DNA of 64,000 nt from Sphingobium terrigena (GTDB lineage: Bacteria; Pseudomonadota; Alphaproteobacteria; Sphingomonadales; Sphingomonadaceae): assembly GCF_003591655.1 (NCBI RefSeq), contig NZ_QVRA01000001.1, forward strand, positions 287,195 to 351,194, in the 5' to 3' direction. The stretch's first letter is position 1. Every line of letters begins with the position of its first letter. The notes below the pieces were generated by a model. That model saw only the letters and a program-made list of their open reading frames with translations. It was not told where the DNA came from and ran no database searches. Shown piece after piece: positions 50,561 through 58,197 of the stretch. The translations under genes and the position numbers were made by a program.

Positions 50561-50961
50561 GTCATGCTGAACTTGTTTCAGCATCCATCGTGCGTCAAAC
50601 GCTGATGGATCGGTGGCAAGCCGAGGTTGACTGCCAGATCGACCCAATCGGGATTTTCCGCCTCGATAAGATTGATCTTCCACTGACGATGCCAGCGCTT
50701 GAGCTGCTTCTCGCGCAGGATGGCCTGCTCCATCGTATCGCACATCTCGAAGCGAACGAGGCGATGGACGCCATATTGGCTGGTGAAGCCGGGGATTGCC
50801 TCTGTCCGATGTTGTATCAGCCGAGCGATCAGGTTGGACGTCACGCCGATGTAGAGCGTGCCGTAGGGCTGGCTGGCGAGGATATAGACGCATGGTTGCT
50901 TCATCGACACCCCCCTTCGGCTTGTGCGGCCCAATGGATGCTGAAACAAGTTCAGCATGAC
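50561..50961. mobile_element. 401-bp unit with 28-bp inverted ends carrying a GIY-YIG gene
   Basis: The 28 bases at 50561-50588 (starting GTCATGCTGAACTTG) and at 50934-50961 (ending CAAGTTCAGCATGAC) are exact complements. Each end is itself a palindrome, ATGCTGAA-CTTGT-TTCAGCAT. The unit sits between ruvA and ruvB and contains one nuclease gene whose stop codon lies inside the left repeat. A gene-less relative lies at 53377-53464. Confidence 0.65.
50578..50904 (-). CDS. GIY-YIG nuclease (UPF0213-like)
   Basis: The 108-residue protein is one GIY-YIG domain: PCVYILASQPYGTLYIGVTS (the Tyr-Ile-x9-11-Tyr-Ile-Gly motif), NLIARLIQHRTEAIPGFTSQ with the catalytic Arg, and EMCDTMEQAILREKQLKRWH with the metal-binding Glu. 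Such nucleases nick or cut DNA, and the cellular role of this small group is unknown. ATG 50904 begins at the domain. The last codons and TGA stop are supplied by the left inverted repeat, tying gene and repeat together. Confidence 0.85.
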   Translation of the reverse strand: MKQPCVYILASQPYGTLYIGVTSNLIARLIQHRTEAIPGFTSQYGVHRLVRFEMCDTMEQAILREKQLKRWHRQWKINLIEAENPDWVDLAVNLGLPPIHQRLTHDGC

Positions 50962-50976
50962 GGGTGGAGGCGCACA

Positions 50977-51585
50977 TCACTTCGCCGCCTTCCGCAGCGC
51001 CAGCCGCACCAGTGCGTCGAGGCTGGCGCTGTCGCCGAGATCTGCTTCGGCGGCGGCGACGGCGGTGCTGGCTTCATGGGGTTTGAAGCCGAGATTCTGG
51101 AGCGCGGAGAGGGCATCGGCGGCGAAGCTGCCGGTGGGGAGGATGGCGATGCCGCCTGCGCCGACCGGGCCGCCAGCCGGGGCCGCGCCGATTTTGTCCT
51201 TCAGTTCGTTGACGATGCGCTGGGCGAGTTTGGGGCCGACGCCGTTGGCTCGCGCGATCATCGCCTTGTCGCCCATGGCGACGGCGCGGTGGAGTTCGAG
51301 CGGTTCGAGCGCGGACAATATCGCCAGCGCCACCCGCGATCCCACGCCCTGCACATGGGTGAGCAGCCGATACCAGTCGCGTTCCTCCGCGCGGGCGAAG
51401 CCGACGAGGCGGATCGAGTCGGCCGCGACCAGCATTTCGGTGTGGATCGTCACCGCTTCGCCGATGCTGCCCAGCGCCGCGAGCGTGCGCGAGGAGGCGC
51501 CGACGAGATAGCCCACGCCCCCGACATCGATGATGGCATGGTCCAGCCCGGTGCTGTCGAGCCGTCCTTTCAATTTTGCGATCAT
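50977..51585 (-). CDS. ruvA: Holliday junction-binding protein RuvA
   Basis: The 202-residue protein has the OB-fold N-terminus ([40 protein letters not shown]), two helix-hairpin-helix motifs ([40 protein letters not shown]) and the flexible C-terminal RuvB-binding domain III. It holds the four-way junction and loads RuvB. ruvC is outside the window or elsewhere. The GIY-YIG unit separates it from ruvB. Confidence 0.95.
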   Translation of the reverse strand: MIAKLKGRLDSTGLDHAIIDVGGVGYLVGASSRTLAALGSIGEAVTIHTEMLVAADSIRLVGFARAEERDWYRLLTHVQGVGSRVALAILSALEPLELHRAVAMGDKAMIARANGVGPKLAQRIVNELKDKIGAAPAGGPVGAGGIAILPTGSFAADALSALQNLGFKPHEASTAVAAAEADLGDSASLDALVRLALRKAAK

Positions 51586-51709
51586 GTCCGCTGCCCCATG
51601 GTCATGATCTGTTCTTTACAGCCTCCCGCGCGCGGCGCCAGCGCAAAAGCGCGGCACCTTTTGCCCGCCCATGCGTAGTGCAGCGCGAAACCGCAATTTT
51701 AGGGACGTG

Positions 51710-52288
51710 ATGATGTTGATGACTGCGCCGATGCTTGGCCCCAGAGATTTTGAATATCCGTCGATCATGCTGTCGGGCGTGGTCGATCATGGCATGTATC
51801 TGCATTTCAAGAATTGCCTGGCCAATGCGCCGCAGCAGGGGCTGGTGGTGGTGGAGATTTCCACGCTGGGCGGCGACCCGGAGATTGCCCGGCTGATGGG
51901 CGAGGATATCCGCTTCCATTCCGACCTCTATCCTGAGCGGCGGCTGGTGTTTCTGGGGCGCACGGCGGTCTATTCGGCGGGCGCGACCTTCATGAGCTTT
52001 TTCGCGACCGAAAATCGCTATGTGACGCGCGGCACGCGGATCATGATCCATGAGCGGCTGATCACGAAAAATATCCAGCTGGCCGGGCCATTGTCCACCT
52101 GCATTGCGACATTGAAGGCGACGCTGAACGAAATCCAGTCGTCGATCGCGATCCAGAATGAGGGGTTCCAGAATCTGATCCTGGGATCGGACATCACTAT
52201 GGAGGAGCTGCTCGAAAAAGCGCCGGAAAACTGGTATATGGAGGCCAATGAGGCGCAGGCGCGCGGATTGATCGCCGCCGTGCTATGA
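51710..52288 (+). CDS. ClpP/crotonase-fold peptidase-like protein
   Basis: The 192-residue protein resembles the ClpP-class serine-peptidase fold: LVVVEISTLGGDPEIARLMG, VFLGRTAVYSAGATFMSFFA with a Ser-Ala-Gly at the nucleophile position, and RGTRIMIHERLITKNIQLAG with the His. An Asp or Asn for a full triad is less clear. It could be a ClpP paralogue or an inactive homologue; true ClpP keeps stronger motifs. ATG 51710 follows AGGGACG. The DUF1345 gene starts seven bases after its stop. It is divergent from ruvA. Confidence 0.7.
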   Translation: MMLMTAPMLGPRDFEYPSIMLSGVVDHGMYLHFKNCLANAPQQGLVVVEISTLGGDPEIARLMGEDIRFHSDLYPERRLVFLGRTAVYSAGATFMSFFATENRYVTRGTRIMIHERLITKNIQLAGPLSTCIATLKATLNEIQSSIAIQNEGFQNLILGSDITMEELLEKAPENWYMEANEAQARGLIAAVL

Positions 52289-52295
52289 TCGGGGC

Positions 52296-52946
52296 ATGAG
52301 CCGCACCCGTCCCCGCCAACCGATCTTCCCCTGGCGCTATGGCATGTTCCTGGCGCTGCTGGCGATGGCAGCGCCGCTGGCGCTGTGGCTGCGCTGGCAT
52401 GAGGCGGTGATGGCGGGGTTCGATATTGCGGCGCTGGCCTTCATGGCGTCGGTCGTACCGCTGATCCGCGCCGATCCCGACGCGATGCGGGCCAAGGCGA
52501 AGGCCAATGACGCCAATCGCGAACTGATGCTGCTGCTGACCGCGATCGTCAGCCTGGTCATATTGGTCGCGGTCGGCGTGGCGGTGAGCCAGCATGGCGG
52601 GCCTAAGACGGCAGTGGTCGCCTTGCTGCTGGTGACGCTGCTGATCGCCTGGCTATTCTCCAACCTCGTCTATGCCATGCATTATGCCCATATCTTCTAC
52701 CGGGCGGACAGGTCTCAGGCGGATGGGGGCGGCGGCGATTGCGGCGGGCTGGATTTCCCGGAGACAAAAGAGCCGGGCTATTGGGATTTCCTCTATTTCG
52801 CCTTCACGCTGGGGATGACGTTCCAGACGTCGGACATATCGGTCACCGACAGTGGGGTGCGGCGCACCGTGCTGTTTCAGTGCCTCGCCGCTTTCCTGTT
52901 CAACCTTGGCATATTGGCCTTCACCATCAACGTGCTGGGCGGCTGA
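52296..52946 (+). CDS. DUF1345 integral membrane protein
   Basis: The 216-residue protein has about five membrane helices (FLALLAMAAPLALWL, AALAFMASVVPLI, LLTAIVSLVILVAVGVAV, VVALLLVTLLIAWLFSNLVY, CLAAFLFNLGILAFTINVL). It has the DUF1345 signatures YAMHYAHIFY and FLYFAFTLGMTFQTSDISVT. The role is unknown; the pore-like FTLGMTFQTSD loop recalls ion channels, which is only suggestive. It is in one unit with the ClpP-like gene and converges on a small hypothetical gene. Confidence 0.8.
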   Translation: MSRTRPRQPIFPWRYGMFLALLAMAAPLALWLRWHEAVMAGFDIAALAFMASVVPLIRADPDAMRAKAKANDANRELMLLLTAIVSLVILVAVGVAVSQHGGPKTAVVALLLVTLLIAWLFSNLVYAMHYAHIFYRADRSQADGGGGDCGGLDFPETKEPGYWDFLYFAFTLGMTFQTSDISVTDSGVRRTVLFQCLAAFLFNLGILAFTINVLGG

Positions 52947-52952
52947 TCGGCC

Positions 52953-53270
52953 CTAGGCGGCTGTGTCGATGGGGCCGCGGCCTTGCGACTGGCGCTGTTT
53001 GCGGGCGCGGGGCGTGCCGTCGTCCATATTCATGTGGCGGACGGTCCGCCACCATTCGGGCAATATGGGCTTGAGCAGCGAAAGGCTGCCGCTGCGGGGC
53101 GTGGCATACCAGTCGTCGCCGACGCGCTGAAAACGCCAGACCGGATCGCAGTTGAGCGGCACGCGCTCAAAGCCGGGCTGGCCATCGGGGCTGGCAGGGT
53201 TTGGAATTTCCTTCAGCTGGGCAGGGATGTTGCGGACGCTGCCATCGGGAAATCGCACCGCAATCGTCAT
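52953..53270 (-). CDS. Hypothetical protein, 105 residues
   Basis: The product starts MTIAVRFPDGSVRNIPAQLK and contains PVWRFQRVGDDWYATPRSGS and ILPEWWRTVRHMNMDDGTPR. It has no signal peptide or membrane helix, and I do not recognise a family. Codon use looks like that of its neighbours, so I think it is real. ATG 53270 follows AGGAGATG; a longer frame from 53312 has no ribosome site. It is convergent with the DUF1345 gene. Confidence 0.55.
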   Translation of the reverse strand: MTIAVRFPDGSVRNIPAQLKEIPNPASPDGQPGFERVPLNCDPVWRFQRVGDDWYATPRSGSLSLLKPILPEWWRTVRHMNMDDGTPRARKQRQSQGRGPIDTAA

Positions 53271-53376
53271 CTCCTGTCTCCATTGTCGAAGGTTATGCAA
53301 TGGGTAACGCACTGAGATACAAAGGGTTCATCGCCTTGCTATAGGTTAAGATGATTCTTGTCGGATGCAATCCAAC

Positions 53377-53464
53377 GTCATGCTGAACTTGTTTCAGCAT
53401 CCATTTCTCGTCACGAGCGACGGCTTTTGGGGCACGATGGATGCTGAAATAAATTCAGCATGAC
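53377..53464. repeat. 88-bp gene-less relative of the GIY-YIG unit
   Basis: The left arm (53377-53404) is identical to the left end of the 401-bp unit at 50561. The right arm (53437-53464) is its complement with two changes (GAAATAAATTC for GAAACAAGTTC). The arms enclose only 32 bases. It behaves like a nonautonomous miniature copy. The rest of 53271-53564 holds no gene. Confidence 0.7.
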
Positions 53465-53564
53465 GAAGGAAAGCGGGGTAGCGTTTCATATGCGATCCTC
53501 CCTGTCGGATGGGGCGAGGTCAACCTTCACCGCTTGCTTACCCTTTTGCGCTAGAGCGAGGATC

Positions 53565-54866
53565 ATGCGCGATTCTGCCGATCCCTGCCCCCCATCCGCC
53601 GTCAGCCATGGCGTGGGCATTGCTGGCCTTGTCGGCCTTGGCCTGTGGACGCTGGTGGCGCGCCATTATGGCATGGACGGACCCAATGCCGGGCTGGCCG
53701 CCGTGGTCGCCTGCGGCCTGCCGATGATATTATGGTCGCTGGTGGTGGACAAGGTGCATCGCAACGCATCGACCGGGATCGACTGGCGCGGCCCGGCAAG
53801 GCCAGTGCGCGACGTGATCGACATCAGCATCGTCAAAATCGCCGGGCTGTGGGCGACCTGGCTGACCATCGCGATCTTCTATTGCATCGCCCGCTGGTAC
53901 TGGAGCGGCAACTATCGTTTTTCGATGGACCTGTTCACCGCGGCTGCGCCGTGGCTGCTGGCATTGTCCATCCCTTACATCCTCTGGATCGACCGGCGGC
54001 TGGTACAGCCCAAGGATGCCAGTTACAGCTTTGGCCAATGGGTGATCGGTGGCGCGGCGGGCGCGCCCGATATGGCACAGGTCGCGCACCACGCCCGCGC
54101 CTGGACCGTGAAGGGCTTTTTCCTGGCCTTCATGGTCTCGATCGTGCCGGGCAATTTTGCCAGCGTGGTCAATTGGCGGATCGAGGAGGCCTTTGCCAAT
54201 CCGGTGGCGCTGGCCGGTTTCCTGATCGCGGTCATGTTCATGATCGACGTCTGTCTGGCGACGGTCGGCTACATACTGACCTTCAAGCCGCTCGATTCGC
54301 ACATCCGCACTGCGAACCCCTATCTGGCGGGCTGGGTCGCGGCGCTGATCTGCTATCCGCCCTTCGTGCTGATGGGCGGTGGCGGGCCGCTCGATTATCA
54401 TGCGGGCGGGGCGGAATGGGACTATTGGACGCAAGGGTCCGGGGTGCTGCAATGGATGCTGGGAGGGTGGCTGGTGCTGCTGACCGGCCTCTATGCCTGG
54501 GCAACGGTGGCGTTCGGCCTGCGCTTTTCCAACCTGACCCATCGTGGGATTTTGACGCACGGGCCGTATCGCTGGACCCGGCATCCGGCCTATCTGGCGA
54601 AAAATCTGTTCTGGTGGTTTTCGGCGCTGCCTTTCCTGAGCGTGTCCGGTTCGATGGCCGACATGGTGCGCAATTGTGCGATGCTGGCGCTGACCAACGC
54701 GGTCTATTATTGGCGCGCGCGGACGGAGGAACAGCATCTGTCCGCCGACCCGGACTATCGCGCCTATAGCGACTGGATGGAGCGCAACGCCCCGGTGCCG
54801 CGCTTCTTTGCGTGGGTGACGGGGCGCAAGCGGGCGGTAGCACAGGTGATTCAGGCGGCTGAATAA
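53565..54866 (+). CDS. Isoprenylcysteine methyltransferase-like membrane protein
   Basis: The 433-residue polytopic protein has many membrane helices. Its C-terminal ICMT/PEMT-like segment (LTHRGILTHGPYRWTRHPAY, LAKNLFWWFSALPFL, then YWRARTEEQHLSADPDYRAY) carries the RHPxY and E-E-x-x-L residues used to bind S-adenosylmethionine. The N-terminal half is an extra membrane domain not present in short ICMT homologues. A methyl acceptor cannot be named. A hairpin terminator follows. ATG 53565 follows GCGAGGATC. Confidence 0.75.
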   Translation: MRDSADPCPPSAVSHGVGIAGLVGLGLWTLVARHYGMDGPNAGLAAVVACGLPMILWSLVVDKVHRNASTGIDWRGPARPVRDVIDISIVKIAGLWATWLTIAIFYCIARWYWSGNYRFSMDLFTAAAPWLLALSIPYILWIDRRLVQPKDASYSFGQWVIGGAAGAPDMAQVAHHARAWTVKGFFLAFMVSIVPGNFASVVNWRIEEAFANPVALAGFLIAVMFMIDVCLATVGYILTFKPLDSHIRTANPYLAGWVAALICYPPFVLMGGGGPLDYHAGGAEWDYWTQGSGVLQWMLGGWLVLLTGLYAWATVAFGLRFSNLTHRGILTHGPYRWTRHPAYLAKNLFWWFSALPFLSVSGSMADMVRNCAMLALTNAVYYWRARTEEQHLSADPDYRAYSDWMERNAPVPRFFAWVTGRKRAVAQVIQAAE

Positions 54867-54874
54867 CTCTAAAT

Positions 54875-54897
54875 CCTCCCCTTAAAGGGGAGGAATT
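54875..54897. terminator. Bidirectional terminator
   Basis: CCTCCCCT (54875-54882) pairs with AGGGGAGG (54886-54893), with A/T runs on both sides. It lies between the convergent methyltransferase-like gene and gshA and can serve both strands. Confidence 0.75.
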
Positions 54898-54917
54898 TCG
54901 CTTGATCCAATGCGACT

Positions 54918-56291
54918 CTAAAAACTTTCTTCCGCATAGACTTTGCTGACGTCGCCACCCCATTCGCCATGATAGCGATCGAGCAGCCGTTCGGCATGGG
55001 TCTTGCCGGACGAGACGACCTCTTCCAGATCGGACAGGTAGCCGGTTTCATTGTCGCCTGCCGCATTGAGGCGACCGCGTGCCGCGAGGCCTGAGCGCGC
55101 GATGTCGAGCGCGGGGCGGGCGATGTCGCGCAGGGTGCGGCCCTTGCCGATCGGTGCGTCGAGGCCGAGCTTCGGCACGGAATCGCGCAAGATCTGCCGA
55201 TCTTCCATGCTCCAGTCCTTGACCAGATCCCAGGCCGCATCGAGCGCGCCCTGATCGTAGAGCAGACCGACCCAGAGCGCAGGCAGGGCGCAGATGCGAC
55301 CCCAGGGGCCGCCATCGGACCCGCGCATTTCGAGGAAACTTTTGAGCCGGACTTCGGGGAAGGCGGTGGAGAGATGATCCTCCCAATCCTTCTCGGTCGG
55401 CTTTTCGCCCGGCAGGACCGAGAGTTTGCCATCGAGGAAATCGCGGAAGGACAGGCCGGAGGCGTCGATATATTTGCCGTCGCGATAGACGAAATACATC
55501 GGCACATCGAGCGCATAGTCGGCATAACGCTCGTACCCAAAGCCTTCCTCGAACACGAAGGGCAGCATACCGGTACGCCCCGGATCAGTGTCCGACCAGA
55601 TATGGCTGCGGTAGGAGAGGAAGCCGTTGGGCTTGCCTTCGGTAAAGGGCGAATTGGCGAACAGCGCCGTGCCGAGCGGTTGCAGGGCGAGGGAGACGCG
55701 GAATTTCTTGGCCATGTCCGCTTCGCTGCCATAGTCCAGATTGGTCTGGATAGTGCAGGTGCGCAGCATCATGTCCAGCCCCATGGAGCCGACGCGCGGC
55801 ATGTGCCGCAGCATGATCTCGTAGCGCCCCTTGGGCATGATCGGCAATTCCGCGCGCGTCTTGTCGGGCCACATGCCCAGGCCGAGGAAGCCCAGGCCCA
55901 GCATGTCGCCGACATATTTCACCTGTTCCAGATGGCGACCGGTTTCAGCGCAGGTCTGGTGAATATTGTCGAGCGGCGCGCCGGACAGTTCCAGCTGACC
56001 CGCCGGTTCCAGGCTGATCGTGCCGTCGGTGCCGGACAGGGCGATGATATTTTCGCCCTCAAACACCGGGTTCCAGCCATAGCGGGTCAGGCCGATCAGC
56101 AGCGTGTGGATGCCGCCCTTTTCCTCATAGGAAGGGGCGTGATGATCCTTGCGGCTATAGACGAATTTTTCATGTTCCGTGCCGATGCGCCAGCGATCCT
56201 TGGGCTTTTCGCCCTTGGCAAAGGCCGCGATCAACTGGTTGCGGCTTTCGATGACGGGATCTTCACCCGCTGAGTCGGTTCTGGTGCTCAT
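54918..56291 (-). CDS. gshA: Glutamate-cysteine ligase (class 3, plant/alphaproteobacterial type)
   Basis: The 457-residue enzyme makes gamma-glutamylcysteine, the first step of glutathione synthesis. It has GTEHEKFVYSRKDHHAPSYE at the N-terminus, ALSGTDGTISLEPAGQLELS, LRTCTIQTNLDYGSEADMAK with the metal and substrate residues, and SFLEMRGSDGGPWGRICALP. This set is characteristic of the GCS2/plant-type family of alphaproteobacteria. It follows rsmE on the same strand by 100 bases. Glutathione also serves the gloA/gloB genes in this window. Confidence 0.92.
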   Translation of the reverse strand: MSTRTDSAGEDPVIESRNQLIAAFAKGEKPKDRWRIGTEHEKFVYSRKDHHAPSYEEKGGIHTLLIGLTRYGWNPVFEGENIIALSGTDGTISLEPAGQLELSGAPLDNIHQTCAETGRHLEQVKYVGDMLGLGFLGLGMWPDKTRAELPIMPKGRYEIMLRHMPRVGSMGLDMMLRTCTIQTNLDYGSEADMAKKFRVSLALQPLGTALFANSPFTEGKPNGFLSYRSHIWSDTDPGRTGMLPFVFEEGFGYERYADYALDVPMYFVYRDGKYIDASGLSFRDFLDGKLSVLPGEKPTEKDWEDHLSTAFPEVRLKSFLEMRGSDGGPWGRICALPALWVGLLYDQGALDAAWDLVKDWSMEDRQILRDSVPKLGLDAPIGKGRTLRDIARPALDIARSGLAARGRLNAAGDNETGYLSDLEEVVSSGKTHAERLLDRYHGEWGGDVSKVYAEESF

Positions 56292-56391
56292 GCCCCGCCC
56301 TTAATGCTTCCCCTCGGCCGGTCAAACAGTGACCGGCGATGATCAGATAGGCTCTGTCTATAAACGGTTCAATCCAATGGCGAAATGAAAC

Positions 56392-57138
56392 TTAGTGCCA
56401 GTCGCCGTTGAGGGTCATCCACGCCGCCGTCGCGGCGATGGCGGCGGTTTCGGCGCGCAGGATGCGGGGGCCGAGCGAAACCGGCACGGCGCGCGGATGG
56501 GCGCGGATCGTTTCGCGTTCGGCAGGGTCGAATCCGCCCTCCGGCCCGATCAGGAAAGCGGCGCCGCCGGGGTGGGCGGCAAAGGCGGTGGTCAGCGGCG
56601 CACCGCCGGTTTCGTCGGCGAAAAACAGGTGGCGATCCTGCGGCCAGTCTTTCAGCAGCGCGTCGAGCTTCACCATGGCAGCGAGGTCCGGCAGGGTAGT
56701 GCGGCCGCATTGTTCGGCGGCTTCGACCAAGTGAGCGTGCAACCGGTCGAGGTTGAGCTTGTCCACCACCGCGCGGCGGGTCAGGACCGGCTGAAGCTTC
56801 GCCACCCCCAATTCGCACGCTTTTTCGGCGATCAGGTCGATGCGGCCCTTCTTGATCGGGGCGCAGCATAGCCAGAAATCGGGGACGGATTCGGGCGCTT
56901 TGGTCTGGCTGACACATTCAAGGATCAGGTCGCGCTTGCGGATGTCGCGGGCGCGGGCGGCCCATTCGCCGGAGCGGCCATCGAACAACAGGACGATGTC
57001 GTCGGGCTTCACCCGCATGACGCTGATCAGATAATGGGCCGGATTGCCATCAACCGGCACCGACACGCCGTCCCCCAACTGGGTTTCGACATGCAGGCGC
57101 GGCGCGCTTTGCGGCGGCCAGGCGGGGGTTGCGGTCAT
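56392..57138 (-). CDS. rsmE: 16S rRNA m3U1498 methyltransferase RsmE
   Basis: The 248-residue SPOUT methyltransferase has an N-terminal PUA-like domain (ISVMRVKPDDIVLLFDGRSG) and the trefoil-knot SAM site at the C-terminus (FLIGPEGGFDPAERETIRAH, SLGPRILRAETAAIAATAAW). It methylates N3 of U1498 in the decoding region. ATG 57138 was chosen for its GGAG site; an ATG at 57156 is upstream in frame. It is divergent from ubiA across a 21-bp palindrome pair. Confidence 0.93.
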   Translation of the reverse strand: MTATPAWPPQSAPRLHVETQLGDGVSVPVDGNPAHYLISVMRVKPDDIVLLFDGRSGEWAARARDIRKRDLILECVSQTKAPESVPDFWLCCAPIKKGRIDLIAEKACELGVAKLQPVLTRRAVVDKLNLDRLHAHLVEAAEQCGRTTLPDLAAMVKLDALLKDWPQDRHLFFADETGGAPLTTAFAAHPGGAAFLIGPEGGFDPAERETIRAHPRAVPVSLGPRILRAETAAIAATAAWMTLNGDWH

Positions 57139-57204
57139 CAACGTCACTCCATGCACGGTCAGGACGACTTGTCGAGTGCGCCTTTATCCTCTTTATAGCG
57201 CTAT

Positions 57205-57270
57205 GTGCTCCCGCGAAAGCGGGAGTCCAGTCCAGACGGCGGAACTGGGCTCCCGCTTTCGCGGGAGCAC
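57205..57270. repeat. Nested 21-bp inverted repeat between rsmE and ubiA
   Basis: The 21 bases 57205-57225 (GTGCTCCCGCGAAAG and on) and 57250-57270 are exact complements separated by 24 bases. Each arm also folds on itself (CTCCCGC-GAAA-GCGGGAG). It lies in the divergent region upstream of both genes and may act as a repeat element rather than a terminator. Confidence 0.7.
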
Positions 57271-57294
57271 GCATGTCCGGATTGGAGCATAGGG

Positions 57295-58197
57295 TTGAAC
57301 CAGACGATCGTCCCCGACAGCCAGGCACGTGGGCTGCTGGCGCGGCTGCCGGACGCGCCGCGCGCGCTGGTGCAGATGGCGCGGTTCGACCGGCCGATCG
57401 GCTGGTGGCTGCTCTTCTGGCCCGGTGCCTGGGCGGTGGCGCTGGCGGGAGGCGGCTTTGCGCGCTGGTCGTTGATCTTGTGGCTGCTGCTGGGCAGCAT
57501 CGTCATGCGCGGGGCTGGGTGCGTGTTCAACGATATTGTCGACCGCGATCTGGACCGCAAAGTGGCGCGCACGGCCGCGCGGCCGCTGGCGAGCGGGGCG
57601 ATGCGGGTGCGCACGGCATGGCTGTGGCTCGTGGCGCTGTCTCTGGTCGGACTGATCGTGCTGCTGCAATTACGCCTCTATGCGCAGATCGTGGCGCTGG
57701 GCTCGCTGGCGCTGGTGGCGGCTTACCCCTTCATGAAGCGGATCACCGGCTGGCCGCAAATCTGGCTCGGCCTCGTCTTTTCCTGGGCGGCTTTGGTGGG
57801 GTGGAGCGAGGTGATGGGGGCGCTGACCCTGGCGGGAATTTCGCTCTACGTCGGAACCATTTTCTGGGTTGTGGGCTATGACACCATCTACGCGCTGCAG
57901 GATCGGGAGGACGACGCGCTGATCGGCATTGGTTCCAGCGCGCTCTCCATGGGGCGGCACGTCCGGGCGGGCGTGGCGTTTTGCTATCTGTGCGCGCTTG
58001 GCCTGTGGGCCGGGGCAATCTGGCAGGTGCGACCGCAAGCGCTGGCGCTGGCCGCGCTGCTGCCGGTGGCGGCGCATTTGCTGTGGCAGATTGCGACGCT
58101 GCGCGAGGATGGCGTTGATCCGCTGGCCAAATTCCGCTCCAACCGTTTTGCCGGATTGCTGATGTTCCTGGGATGCCTAGTGGTCGGCAGCGCATGA
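57295..58197 (+). CDS. ubiA: 4-hydroxybenzoate polyprenyltransferase UbiA
   Basis: The 300-residue membrane protein has the two aspartate-rich motifs of UbiA prenyltransferases, FNDIVDRDLDRKVARTAARP (near residue 80) and YDTIYALQDREDDALIGI (near residue 200). About eight helices surround them. It attaches the isoprenoid tail to 4-hydroxybenzoate in ubiquinone synthesis. The start is TTG at 57295 with GGAG upstream; the frame extends further only into the repeat. Its stop overlaps the phospholipase D start (ATGA). Confidence 0.92.
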   Translation: MNQTIVPDSQARGLLARLPDAPRALVQMARFDRPIGWWLLFWPGAWAVALAGGGFARWSLILWLLLGSIVMRGAGCVFNDIVDRDLDRKVARTAARPLASGAMRVRTAWLWLVALSLVGLIVLLQLRLYAQIVALGSLALVAAYPFMKRITGWPQIWLGLVFSWAALVGWSEVMGALTLAGISLYVGTIFWVVGYDTIYALQDREDDALIGIGSSALSMGRHVRAGVAFCYLCALGLWAGAIWQVRPQALALAALLPVAAHLLWQIATLREDGVDPLAKFRSNRFAGLLMFLGCLVVGSA

